Positions 9,634-21,815 of a DNA stretch of 64,000 nucleotides are shown here, piece by piece. This DNA is from Ectocarpus siliculosus (lineage: Eukaryota > Sar > Phaeophyceae > Ectocarpales > Ectocarpaceae). The translations under genes were made by a program, and so were the position numbers. Every line of letters starts with the position of its first letter. Within the stretch, counting starts at the first letter, position 1. Below the pieces are notes generated by a model. It had not been told where the DNA came from and made no database searches. It saw only the letters and a list, made by a program, of their open reading frames with translations. The DNA lies in contig FN649741.1 in the NCBI GenBank assembly GCA_000310025.1, forward strand, positions 7,120,983 through 7,184,982, read 5' to 3'.

Positions 9634-12600
9634 GGGTTAAGCCGAAAAGGTTAAACCGAAAAGGTTTTAAGCCGAAAAGGTTAACGCGAAACAGTTAAGC
9701 CGAAAACGTGAAACCGAAAAGGTTAAGCCGAAAACATTAAGCCGAAAAAGTTAAGCCGAAAACGTGAAACCGAAAAGGTTGAGCCGAAAGGATAAACCGA
9801 AAACGTTAAGCAGAAAACGAGAAACCGAAAAGGATAAGCCGAAAAGTTACACCGAAAAAGTTAAGCTGAAAACGTGAAACCTAAAAGGTTGAGCCGAAAA
9901 GGATAAGGTTAGGACTTAACGAAGAAATCAAATCTCGATTCACATTTCGATATGAGAATACAAGAGTCGGATCTTACCAAATCCGAACTGAAATGGTCTG
10001 TGTCTTACGGCAGATCTGCCAAACGGAAACGAATCTCTGCAGTCCACCGCGACAACCCGAGAGGTCCGCCGCTTACCAACTGCCAGATTGCTGTTGTGAC
10101 GTACTGCTGTGACGTGGCCACACCACATGGGGAGCTATCGCTCCCGAGAAGCACACACCAAACGCGTACATGGCCTCTGTGCGGTACTGACACGATGTCT
10201 ATGCATGTGAGACTTTGAATCGAGCCTCGTCCGACGGAAAGCTACCAATTCGTCCGTGCATTTGAGGTTCGACAACCCACGGGAGATTACCCCACAGACC
10301 AACACACCCCACACACGTTTTTTTTCGGCGCCAGTCACGTGCAACAACGATGCACAGTCACCCTCCCTTTGGGTTGGCTTTTTGTGCTCTCTCTCTCCTC
10401 TGCGCTCGGCGGTGGATGGAGTTCGTGTGGATGGGGGTAGATGGGCACGCGCCGTGCAATGCGAGTAGACCATGGTCCCAGAACTATGGTTGCGGTTCAC
10501 CCACATCGGGATTCGATTTAATCATTTTGGGTCGTCCTGTTTTAAGTCCAAAGAGGACGCCGGCGGATGAACTTTTTGCCCAATCAAAAATATAGTTCTT
10601 TGGATCTTCCGGTCTCATCACCAAATCTGAATGCGAAGTCGAGATCTGAATCCTGCGTTAAGACCGGCCCTAAACCGAACACAAACGTGAACCCCACAAC
10701 GTGAAACCGAAAGGTTAACCCGAAAAGGTTAAACCGAAAAGGTTAAGCCGAAAAGGTTAAGCCGAACACGTTAAGCCGAAAAACTTCAGCCGAAAACATG
10801 AAACCGAAAAGATTGAGCGGAAAAGGATAAACCGAACACAAGTGTGAAACCCAAAACGTGAAACCGAAAAGGTTAAGCCGAAAAGGTTGAGCCGAAAAGA
10901 TTAAACCGAAAAACTTAAGCCGAAAACATGAAACCGAAAAGGTTAGGCCGAAAAGAATAAACCGAAAATTTGAAGCCGAAAACGTGAAACCGAAACGGTC
11001 GAGCCGAAACTAATAAACCAATAGGTTGAACCGACAAGTTCAAGCCGAAAACATGAAACTGAAAAGGTTAAGCCGAAAGAGTAAACGGAAAAAGTTAAGC
11101 CGAAAACGTGAAACCGAAAAGGTTGAGCCGAAAAGGATGAACCGAAAACAAACGTGAAACAGAAAACGTGAAACCGAAAAGGACCGAAAAGGATCAGCCG
11201 AAAAGAAAAAGCCGAAAAGGTTTGGCTGAAAAATCCGAAAAAGTTAAGCAGAAAACACGAAACCGAAAAAGGCAGAAAATATAAAACGGAAAAAGTTAAG
11301 CCGAAAGCGTGAAACCGAAAAGGGTAATTAAGCCGAAAAGGATAAACCAAACCCAAACGTGAAACCGGAAAGGACCGAAAAGGATAAGCCGAAAAAAATC
11401 AAGCCGAAAACATGAAACGGAAAAGGTTAAAACCGAAAAGGACCGAAAAGGATAAGCCGGAAATATTACACCGAAAAAGCTAAGCCGAAAACGTGAAACG
11501 GAAAGGTGAGCCGAAAAGGATGAACCGAACACAAACGTGAAACCCAAAACGTGCAACCGAAAAGGACCCAAAAGGATAAGCCGAAAAGAATGAGCCAAAA
11601 AGGTTTAGCCGAAAACATGAAGCCGAAAAGGACAATAAACCGAAACAAATTAAGCCGAGAACATGAAAGCGGACAAAGCTAAGCCGAAACGTGAAACGGA
11701 AAAGGCAAAAGCGAAAAGAACCGAAAGGATAAGCCGAAAAGTTTAATCCAAGAAGGATAAGCCGGAAAAAGTTAAGCCGAAACAATTTAGCCGAAAACAT
11801 GAAACCGAAAAGGTTGAGCCGAAAAGGATATACCGAAAACGCGAAACCGAAAACGTGAAACCGAATTGGACCGAAAAAAATGAGCCGAAAAGGTTAAGCC
11901 GAAAATATTAAGCTGAAAAAGTTAAGCCGACAACGTGAAACCGAAAAGGTTGAGCCGAAAAGGACGAAAAACCGAAAACGTGAAACCGAGAACGTTGAAC
12001 CGGAAACGTGAAACCGAAAAGGACCGAAAATGATAAGCCGAGAAGATGAAACCCAACAGATTAAACCGAAACCGAAAAGGTTCAGCCGAAAAGATTGAAC
12101 CGAAAAGGTTCAGCCGGAAACACGAAACCGAAAAGGATAAGCCCAACAGATTGAACCGAAAAAGTCAAGCCGAAAACGTGAAACCGAAAAGGTTAAGCCG
12201 AAAACGATAAACCAAAACGTGAAACCGAAAAGGAACGAAAAGGACAAGCCGAAAAGGATAAGCCGAAAGATTAAACCAGAAAGGTTAAGCCAAAAACGTT
12301 ACACCGAAAAGGTTGAGCCGAAAAGGATAAACCGAACACAAACGTGAAACGACAAACGTGAAACCGAAAAGGAACGAAAAGGTGAAGCCGAAAAGGTGAA
12401 ACCGAAAACATTAAACGTGAAAAGTTAAGCCGAAACGTGAAACCGAACACGAACGAAAAGGACAAGCCGAAAAATTTAAGCCGAAAAAGAGTTACACGAA
12501 ACAAGTAAAGTCGAAAACGTGAAACTGAAAAGGTTGAGCCGAAAAGGATAAACCGAACACAAACGTGAAACGACAAACGTGAAACCGAAAAGGAACGAAA

Positions 12601-14030
12601 AGGTGAAGCCGAAAAGGTGAAGCCGAAAACATTAAACGGGAAAAGTTAAGCCGAAACGTGAAACCGAAAACGAACGAAAAGGACAAGCCGAAAAATTTAA
12701 GCCGAAAAGAGTACACGAAACAAGTAAAGTCGAAAACGTGAAACTGAAAAGGTTGAGCCGAAAAGGATAAACCGAACACAAACGTGAAACGACAAACGTG
12801 AAACCGAAAAAGACCGAAAACGATAAGCCGAAAAGATTAAACCGAAAAGGTTGAGCCGAAAGATTAAACGGAAAAAGTTAAGCCGAACACTTGAAACCGA
12901 AAATGTTGAGCCGAAAAGGGTAAACCGAACCCAAAGGTGAAACTCAAAAAAGTGAAACCAACAAGGACCGAAAAGGATACGCCGAAAGGGTTAAGCCGAC
13001 AAGATTAAACCCAAAAAATATAGCCGAAAACATGAGAGAAACCGAAAAGGTTAAGCCGAAAAGATCAAACGGAAAAAGTTAAGCCGAAAACGTGAAACCG
13101 AAAACGTGAAGAAACCGGTTAGGACCGAAAAGGAAAGGCGAAAAGGTTGAGCCGAAAAGATTAAGCCGAAAGGGTTAAGCCGAAAACATGAAACCGAAAA
13201 GGTTGAGCCGAAAAGGATAAACCGAACCCAAACGTGAAACCCAAAACGTGAAACCCAAAAGGTCTACCGAAAAGGACCGAAAAGGATAAACCGAAAAGTT
13301 TAAGCCGAAAAATTACACCGAAAAAGTAAAGCCGAAAACGTGAAACCGAAAAGGTTCAGCCGGAAAGGATAAACCGAAAACAAACGTGAAACCCAAAACG
13401 TGAAACCGAAAAGGTTGAGCCGAAAGGACAATAAACCGAAACGTGAAACCGAAAAGGACCGAAAAGGATGAGCCGAAAAGATTAAACCGAATAGATTATA
13501 CCGAAGCCGAAAAGGTTAAGCCGAAAAGGATAAACCGAAAACGTGAAACTGAAAGCAAGCGTGAAACCGAAAATGACCGAAAAGTTCAAGGCGAAAAGAT
13601 TAAACCGCAAATATTTAACCGAAACCGAAAAGGGCCGAAATGGTTACGCCGAAAAGTTTAAACCGAAAAAATCGAAAAGTCAAGCCAAAAACGCGAAACC
13701 GAAAAATTTGAGCCGAAAAGGATAAAAAACCGAAAACGTGAAACCGAGAACGTGAAGCCGACAAGCCGAAAAGATTAAACGGAAACCGAAAAAGGTTAAA
13801 CCGACAAGGACCGAAAAGGAAGCGGAAAGGGTAAAATCCGAAAGCTTAAACCGGAAAATTTAAGCCACAAACGCGAAACCGAAAAGGTTGAGGCAAAAGG
13901 ATAAACCGAAAGCATGAAACCGAAAAGATTGAACCAACACCGAAAAGGTTTAACCGAAAAAGGTTCAACATACCGAAAAAAACGAAAAAATTGAGCCGAA
14001 AACGTGAAACCGAAAAGGCGAAACCGACAA
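9634..14030. repeat. Large degenerate minisatellite (AAGCCGAAAAGGTT-type units)
   Basis: Hundreds of short units alternate among forms such as AAGCCGAAAAGGTT, GAGCCGAAAAGGAT, AAACCGAAAACGTG and CGTGAAACC. Unit length is about 12-15 bases and spacing drifts, so the array is highly degenerate. A unique island (about 9910-10670) splits it into a ~0.27-kb left part and a ~3.35-kb right part. Higher-order copying is visible: 12330-12560 and 12565-12800 share a long block (GAACACAAACGTGAAACGAC and what follows). The plus strand is strongly purine- and A-rich. Open frames across it (KPKRLNRK-like on plus, FRLTFSVSCF-like on minus) are by-products of the repeat. Confidence 0.95.
9910..10670. other. 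Unique island inside the minisatellite
   Basis: Non-repetitive sequence separates the two parts of the array. It contains open frames of up to about 120 codons on both strands, without recognised motifs. It may be an insertion into the array or the spacer between two independently expanded arrays. Confidence 0.5.
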
Positions 14031-14041
14031 CATGTAGCCCT

Positions 14042-14080
14042 CCCACGGTTACGCCCGGAGTTCGATTCTCCGTACATACG
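14042..14080 (+). repeat. Isolated tRNA-like B-box
   Basis: GGAGTTCGATTCTCC sits directly at the right edge of the minisatellite. No A-box or paired acceptor stem is visible upstream, which is array sequence. It is probably a truncated tRNA-derived repeat. Confidence 0.25.
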
Positions 14081-14434
14081 TGTACCATGAAACAGACAAG
14101 GCTTTATCTCGATATTAACCAGGTCATCATTCAAAACAACTCACCTGGGCAGAGATGGTGCACTAGATCTGCGGAGAACGATCTACTTCGATAGTATTGT
14201 GTAGAACAGCAGTCAAGCGGCAGTATGACGACATCCAACAGCGATCACGCAGTTCCTCGCAAGCTCAGCAATCGACGTATCAGGTTCAGCACTCACAGGG
14301 ATTCGCACTTGGCGAGCAAAGGCACAGGGTATGGCTAATTTGATGCCGAAACCCGGGGGCGGTGTCAAGTGAGACACCTGGGTTGATGCCGAAACCCGCG
14401 TCTGACAGTCCCGCCTCTGCGCCTCTCTGTCTGT

Positions 14435-14458
14435 CTCTGTCTGCCTGTGTGTGTGTGT

Positions 14459-14531
<73 letters not shown>
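14435..14531. repeat. Compound microsatellite (TG)n(TC)n(GC)n
   Basis: (TG)n to about 14461 is followed by roughly 29 CT units to 14519 and then alternating CG to 14531. A very similar TCTG/TG/TC block occurs at 42171-42252. Confidence 0.95.
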
Positions 14532-17500
14532 TTGGAAGGTGGCGGCGCTTCGTCGGCCTCGGCGATGACATCTGCGGGGGCGACGGGAAGGTGTGGCGGC
14601 CGCACGCCGTCCAGCTGGACCACCCCAGAGGAAGCGAGCCCCCGTGGTTGCGGTTCCGAGGGCGGTACGGGGGGACCCGCTGCATCACGTCGGAGGCGTT
14701 TTGGAGGTGCGGGGGCGAACCTCCCCGGCGTTGCAGCGCGGAGGTGGGTGCAGGAGAAGGGGACGCCGACGGGGGGCTAACTATTTCCAAGCGGGGACTA
14801 GACTAGATGTGTCGATGCTCGCGGTGCCCTGTTCTGTGCCATGTTTCCGCAAGCGAATTCTGATGTCTACGAAGCACGTGACTGAGGCATGCACCGGTAC
14901 ATGGTTTGGCGGTTACGGAACATACATTGTTCAGGCTCACCAACCGGCACCAGCGCGTGGACAGAGGGGTTGCTGCAGCCAACGAGAAAGAATTGACGCG
15001 GTCCTGTGGTCGGGAATGTTCTGCTGGTAGGGGTGGTGGTCGGAATGTTCTCATGGCACCTCAAAAAGGCAGTTGTAATGAGCCAACCTGCTTTCCCGTA
15101 ACCGGCAAGTTGTGGGATATGACGGTGTCCGGGCTGGCGGGGCCGACATACCCATGTATCGTCACACGATGCGAGAGACAGTAATCCGCTCGAATGGATG
15201 CGTGCGTGCTACAAGCGCTCACCATCACAGGACAAGCCGCCAAACCCATCTCTCGCAAGATGCGTTGTCGAGAGACTTAGACGTCCAAACCACCGGCGGC
15301 GGCGGCGGCGTTTTTTATCTTTCTTCCTTTTGGCCAGGCGAAATACCGCAGCGTGTTGGAGGAGGGACTGGTACCAGACCGAGGGGTGAGTTTCCGTAAG
15401 GGTGCGAGAGAACGTACGGGGGTGCAATATCACGTACATGCGATATCACCGATCGTCGTGCGATAATCGAATTAAATAATTTCGTGCTTGTATTTTTGTC
15501 GCACCGGGACGCTGCCTCGGCGTTTTTGTAGTGTTGGTGTTGAGGCATCGGTGGATGAAAAACGGAGTGAGCCACAACAACAGCAGTAGTATGACGATGG
15601 TCCACCCGGACACATTGAGAGAACTACGGAAAGTTGTTGACCTTGAACGTCCCTACTTTTTGCTCCATTAGCCGATTGGTGCGACGTGGTCACCTCGAGC
15701 TCGGATTGGTCCAATCGGCTTGTTCCAGAAGGCGAGAGGTATACACGTTTGCACATGAAAGAAATTTCAGTCTTAAGACTGTTTTTTTTCTCGTCCCCCT
15801 AGGCTACTATCCAAGCAGAACACGCGACGTCATGTTTTTTTGCCAACCAGGTGGGCACTAACTGCATGTGGGGGGGAGGGGGGCAGGACAGAGTTCGTGT
15901 ACTGCTGTGACTCTCACCGCTACGAAGGTAGTCAATGTCTGTTGCTTTACGGCCCATCGACTGAGCCCTTGCTTTCCTCCTGTGAAGACACTTGTGGGGG
16001 GGGGGATACTTACATCCTTGTTCCGTTTCTGACCCGCTTTTGGACAGGTGAGGCTTGGCCCTTCTCGAAGGATGCTCCACGGGAACGGAGACCGAGGTGT
16101 TTGGCTCGAGAGACACCGACAAACGGAAACCCGAGTACCCTTTCTCAACACGTGAGAGACGCGTTTTTTCTTCTGCCACGCCATGGCGTCACGTGTTTTT
16201 GTTTGTCTGCGACGCCATGGTACAACTACGTGCTTTGAAACCGCTGTTTTTTGTTTCCATGTGTGTGGACGGAACACGGTCAGTTTGCCGCGTTTCGCTG
16301 AGGTGTTATCGGGGGTCATTGGCTTTCCCCACCGTATTGATCCTGTCAAAAGGATGCCTGGCGGTATCTTGCTTTCAACACGGAAGAGGCACGACTATAT
16401 CGGCGACAGGGCAGCGCGCGTGGTGGGGAGGGGAGTACGCCGTCTCAGTTGTGAACGTGACCCCACACGGTGGCAACGGTTTCTGAAACTCTTGGGGGTG
16501 TTTTTACCTGTCTCGTTGTTGAGCTATCCGTCGCCTATATACAACTCTTTCAACCTGCCTTGGGACCTGAAATAAACATCCCCTAGAGCTCGCCCGACCT
16601 ACAAAGCTTGAGCCCCCGTCCGATCGGAAATTGCCACACCCGTAGGTGGACAGGAGTGCCGGGATTGGGCTCCTCCAGACCTCGAGATCAAGACCCTCCG
16701 AAGTAAGCAGTCGCATTTTCCTTTGTGCGGCAGGCTAATTTCTGGATAAATATGATATGTTCACCTAACGCTCCTACAGTAGCAGTAGCCGTAGAATGCA
16801 GTTTTAGTTCTCGATGACTGCGTCACGAAGTCGAGATGCACTCCGTGGACGGTTGAACAAGCATACCTTCCTGACAGAAACAAGATAGAATCGTCTACCC
16901 GTGTAGGTACTTTTCTTCTTTACTCATGACACGGGTATTGGTCGTCAATCGGTGTGTCATATGGGCGGTGTTGCGTAGATATGAACACCATGACCTTGAC
17001 ACGATGCGCGGAAACTCAGATATGGCGCGCGGCAATCTCTTAAGAAACCGCTTGTTTGTCTGTGCTGTTGCCGGTAGGTGGGGTGGCAGAGCCAAAAAGT
17101 GGGGTTTTCAAGGCTCTCTATAACCTATTGCGCGTGTTGTCCACCAACTCGCGTGAACCTACAAGAGCACGGTGGCTGTGTATTTAATCCTTCCTCGTGC
17201 GTGGCTCCATCTGATCTGCTTTGTCCGATCGCTACCGTGCATCAAACGCTTTTGCGCACAAATGCAGGACGACTGGTCGCATGTGGCTGGCCGGTTGGGG
17301 CTTCCTCCGAGACTTCGACGGGGGCTCGACAGACAGTCGCGGCAAGAACAGACCCCCCCACCCCTCCGAACACGGTTGATGCCCGTCAGGGAGGGAGTAG
17401 TTCAAGACGAGCTCGACATATACCACTGCTCGCCCTCTGAAGCAACTGCCCGAATAACCCCCCCTCCTACCTCATCTTGTTTTGTGCCAGGTTGGTCATA

Positions 17501-18005
17501 CCACAGCAGCCAAGCAGATTACGCCGACACTGGCATTGCTGGGACCCCGAAAAACAAGGGGATTCTGGCGCACCGCTCTCGGGGGAGGGTGTGGTTCCGC
17601 GTTGCTGCCACACCCGAGGTGGCACGAGAGGTGGAGGTGAAAAAAGAGCACGACTTGTTGTGTGGCTTATTTTTCGGTATCCGCTTTGGTTTGTTTGGAA
17701 GGTAGTCTAAACGTTTGTTCAAAAACAAATGTCAAAAATAGAAACACGGTTTGGTCTCTTGGCGGTGTGGGCTCGCCTTCTACTGTACCTGTTATACGTA
17801 GTGGCCCACGCTCACATGTGAGGACTCCCCACAGCCATCTGCATGGGTGTGGCTCTATTCCGGCGATAGGGCAACAGCTCACGAACACAACTATTATACA
17901 GTAGCACACTCTCGTGATTTGCAAAAGAACATTTTATTTGGAGCTCTCCGATGTACAACGTTTCTGTCCGATGAACACACAGCAATCCCTCCTCCCTCCC
18001 CCCCC
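14532..18005. other. No supported gene
   Basis: A GC-rich block (14532-14780) and several open frames of 100-180 codons (about 16055-16575 and 17172-17705 on plus) are present. None shows a family motif I recognise or an exon chain consistent in phase. A third copy of the AATTAAAT-core repeat lies at 15393-15520. Genes could be hidden here. Confidence 0.4.
15393..15520 (+). repeat. Third copy of the CCGTAAG / AATTAAAT-core repeat
   Basis: CCGTAAGGGTGCGAGAGAAC, a short palindromic GCAATATCAC/GCGATATCACC section and GTGCGATAATCGAATTAAAT followed by a T-run and GTCGCACCGGGA match the inner parts of the two copies at 392-560 and 1711-1861. It is a solo, more diverged copy. Confidence 0.5.
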
Positions 18006-18007
18006 CC

Positions 18008-18125
18008 TGGCCTGGTCCGGTGAGAACCCGGCGTGCTCCGTCCCGGCTTTGTAGGGATGCGAGGTCAATGGTCTAACGACTACAGCATGCACAACTATGA
18101 GTACACCCCCCCCCCCCCCCTGCCC
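18008..18125 (-). repeat. Short copy of the poly-G-bounded repeat family
   Basis: Reading from GCCTGGTCCGGTGAGAACC to the run of C at 18109-18120, this is the reverse complement of the first ~110 bases of the long copies at 20.4 and 27.4 kb. It includes GTCAATGGTCTAACGACTAC. It stops at the ACCAGGC boundary, where the long copies continue. Confidence 0.75.
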
Positions 18126-18223
18126 AACCACTCCACTTCTGCGGGGGGTTCGTCCCCCTCATCCAGGAGGCCCGCCGAAGAGATAACGGGCGACACCCCC
18201 CCCGGGCCCTCGCGCTTGCAGCT

Positions 18224-18683
18224 CTAGACGTGGCCGGTCACGGAGAGACGGTGACGGCTGCATCTCTCCTGCGCACCCTTGGGGACGGCGTCCGCAGTGC
18301 TAGCAGCAAAACCGGAGCCCGGGAGGCTGCCGTCAGTAGCGCCACCGCCTCTTCTGGGGGCGGCGGCAGCGGCGGCGATGGTGACCATTGTACCGCTCGA
18401 CGCGAGCTGGGTTCCGACAGAAGCGCGGGACATGAAGGGATCGTATCGTTTGGCAGCGTTGCCGCGCGCAACCTTGGGTGACGGTGCTGGCAAAGACCGA
18501 GTTTTCACGAGTACAGCAGTGCGCCTGCTCGACGTGACAGTAGACGTCTCGAAAATCAGTGGAACTGCTTCCGGTTTGTCGCTGACACAAAAGATGGCTG
18601 TGGCGATCACAGTTTCAGCGGTGCTGCTTTCGATTTCTTGCCGTTCTGTTTGTGTGGATGCCAAAAATCGCGGCTGGTATTAG
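18224..18683. other. Stretch open on both strands, product unknown
   Basis: About 145 codons are open on the minus strand (stop side at 18224) and about 134 on the plus strand; both are Ala/Ser/Thr-rich. The plus reading ends in a hydrophobic segment (KMAVAITVSAVLLSIS). I cannot decide the strand. It may be the last exon of an unrecognised gene. Confidence 0.25.
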
Positions 18684-19048
18684 AGTTAAGACCGTTGGAC
18701 ACAGATGTGCCGATTTATTCCAACCGAAATCCCAGATTCGAGAGTGTGCGTCTGCCTCCCTGCGAAACGCGAGCTCGTTTTCTCTCATGCAGCCCCGATA
18801 TTTACAATCCGCTGCCATACCACCCCCCCTTCTTTCCCCCTCTCATACGCAAGCGCACAACTCTCTGTTTTTGCATATCTGGGGGAAGTTCAAGCGTTTC
18901 CTAGCTAATCTTTCAAGTGCTTCCTCTCTTGCAAATCTCATCCATCTCGCTGGAAGTCCGAGGGAAGTGCAAGTGTTTCCTGCAACGGGGGTTAGCCTTC
19001 AGCAACCACAGTCATTGTAGCGACGAACAGCGAAACGCTACACAAACA

Positions 19049-21778
19049 TCACAAGCCGGTTCCCTTGCCGACGTCCTTCTCCTCGCCACCATCTTCCCTC
19101 TGCGAAGACGGAGACAGGTCTTCCGCCTCCGTCTTAAGGCCACCACCACCATCACCGCCAGCAACGTCGCCGGCCCCACCCCTCGCCCCGTGCATCCAGA
19201 ACAACATCGCGTACTGCTCTCGCTCGTGGCCCAAGACCTCCAGGGTCTGGGTGGAGACGCAGTCGCTGCGGAACATGACCAGTCGGTCTGCCGTAGGCTC
19301 CAACTCGACAACTGCCCCCTGTCCCACAGTAGACTCTTCACCCCCCTTCCCCCCCCGCGGTCCTGCAAACCCTAAACCATCGGGCGCGCTTCCGCCGCCA
19401 TTCACGTCGGTGTTTCTGCTACCGTCCAAGGTAGAGGTGTTGACTTCTTCTCTTCCCTGCGGCGGGTTACCTTCGAGAGGCGATGCATTACCGCTGCTGC
19501 CACCGACAATGCCTTCCGCGAGAGGGGCGTTCGTCTCCATGTTCTTGAGTCTCAACTGCCCTCCGGCGTTGATTGCGTCGCCTTCTTCGCTCAAAGCCTG
19601 CTGTGATTTGTCGGCATCACTGCCTCCCTTTCGCCCGACGAAGTACACCGCGGAGATCTTGTGCCCTGTCTCCGCCCCACCGGCGACGCTGTCCAGACGA
19701 ACCGGCACCCGGCACCCTTCTGTTAGCCTTAGCAGCATCGTCGATCCTGTCGCGGGCACGGCCGTTGGGGCAGCGCAAGAACTTCAGGCGAGAAGTCGGC
19801 GAAAAAAAAAAACAAAGCGTTGCCGCTGGAGGCATCTGTCCGACACTACAAAAGCAGTAGTGGTTTCGTGATCTAGGTGTTGCAAATGAACGGCGAGAAC
19901 GCACCAGCCAGATTTTTCCGGTCCTCACTTGTCCTGTTTCCGGCCCCTCTTTGAGACAAAAAAACAACACTCAAGGCTGCACTCTGCCAGAAATCCCCCC
20001 CCCGCCCCCCCCGGAGATGCTCCCAAGCCTGGGAATCAAACAAAAACCAGGACAGATGGATGCCACCCTCTGATTACCCTGGAATGCCCGGCGGAGCCCC
20101 AGCTTGGGATCCTTTAGATTGAGCTCGAAAGCCAGAGCGTGCAAGTTGACGACCAGCTCGTGAAGGGCGGGGAAGCCGAACTCCAGGTTGTCGGGCTCAA
20201 CCCACGCCATCTCGCCGTGCTCAGGCTCGAGGCCGAGGGGGTGCAGCTTGCCGGCGGCCTGGAACCGAGCGCTGTCCTCCAGCAGCGGGGACACCCACTC
20301 CTCGCCAAGAAACGAGTCCTGGATGGAGGCGATGGGCAGGAGGAGGCGTGTTTTTCGCAGCGCGAGGAATCAGCCTTTGGGCGCTACGTATTCCGACGGG
20401 TTTTCGTGACTCGCTCAGAACACAAACACTTTCGGGGGGGGGGGGGGGAGGGGGGGGGGTACTCATAGTCGTGCATGCCGTAATCGTTAGACCATTGACC
20501 TCCCACCCCTACAAAGCCGGGACGGAGCACGTCGGGTTCTCACCGGACCAGGCTCTCACATCACCAAGCGCGAAGCGCCGTGAAGTATTCGGCGAGTCGC
20601 ATGAAGGGTGAGCTGCATCCTGCTAAGGGTGTTCGGCATCTTGTGCTTACTTCCTTGCGTAAGTAACAGCTGCGTATGACTTAAATTATGGTGCTTTAAC
20701 TTCCAGAGATAGTTGTAAGCACTGTGTAACTGCCTCGAGGATGCTTGACCATTTTAACACAACGTGGTGCGATCATCCCCCTTGCGCAGAGTGAGGGTTT
20801 TCGACCCCGCACAACATGATCTACTCGACCACCATTATGGTTACCGCAAAAAAAACAATTTCGGGGGGGGGCGATTAGGATTGCCTAGGCTCGACAACGT
20901 GTTGCTGTGTGTGCGACACCTGGCTGTAGGGGTACGCAGAAACGAGGCACGAAATCAGGCTCTGCTTTTGTTATTTTCGCGCACGCGTTGCCTCTCAAAG
21001 TTAGACGGTATGTACACGAAATGATGTTGTTCGGTGCACATATCCTTGACGCGCGTCTGCACGGCAACCTTCGTTTTACGCGTCGTCCAGTTTCGGCGGG
21101 TATACTGATGATCGCTGTGCTGCAAGGCAGCGAGCGGCAAATTGCCCGCAAGGCAGGTTCGTCGGTCCTCCCGGGGGTCCTCGCACACACCTGGACGGAA
21201 AAACGCCTCCCCCTTCTCGACAGGTCGGCCACGGTAGTGTCGTGTAGTTGATCCCAAGAAGCTTCTTCGCAGACCGGCGACGCCACCTTCCCCGCTTCTA
21301 TTACCGCCTGATCACACATACGAGTTCGGCCGATCGAAAAAAATTCTTCCACGAATGATTACAACGAGTTCAAGCGAAACTCGAGGGGTTCACAGCATGC
21401 AGTACACAACCAAGCATGGATGGGCTTACATCTTGACCACATTGGTTTTGGGGAAAGGCTGGATTGCTTCACTCGCCAAACAGCCCCCACCCCCCCCGTT
21501 GCCCCGCCGAATCATAGCTGTGGCGATATCTGAATCGATGTCTTACCTGTGCCCTCGCCGTCGCCTGTACCATGGTGATGACGCCGATCACCTCACGCGC
21601 AAACGCCTCCTGCAAAACCTGACAAGATAGAAACAACCGGTATTCGATATTATCATCGGTGCAATAAAGCGATATTTTTGCTAGACCGAGGGTTGCTTCA
21701 ACACCGGCAGAAAAAGGCCGAGAGCGAGAGAGCGAGAGAGAGAGGGGAGGAGAGAGAGAGGGGGGCGGGGGGGCGGGG

Positions 21779-21815
<37 letters not shown>

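Noticed and set aside
10943-13725. Open frames of 60-137 codons across the minisatellite (Phe/Ser-rich on minus, Lys/Arg-rich on plus)
   Set aside because: They are direct translations of the repeat unit in frames that happen to lack stops; there are no start context, splice sites or conserved motif.
9634-14030. CRISPR-like array
   Set aside because: The units are contiguous and degenerate, with no unique spacers, and the genome is clearly eukaryotic.
14447-14806. Open frames through the (TC)n microsatellite
   Set aside because: The Ser-Leu or Arg-Glu repeats come from the dinucleotide tract; the downstream part has no recognised motif.
19065-19871. 268-codon plus-strand frame
   Set aside because: It is the shadow of the last exon of the oxygenase-like gene, which has domain motifs and phase-matched splicing on the minus strand.
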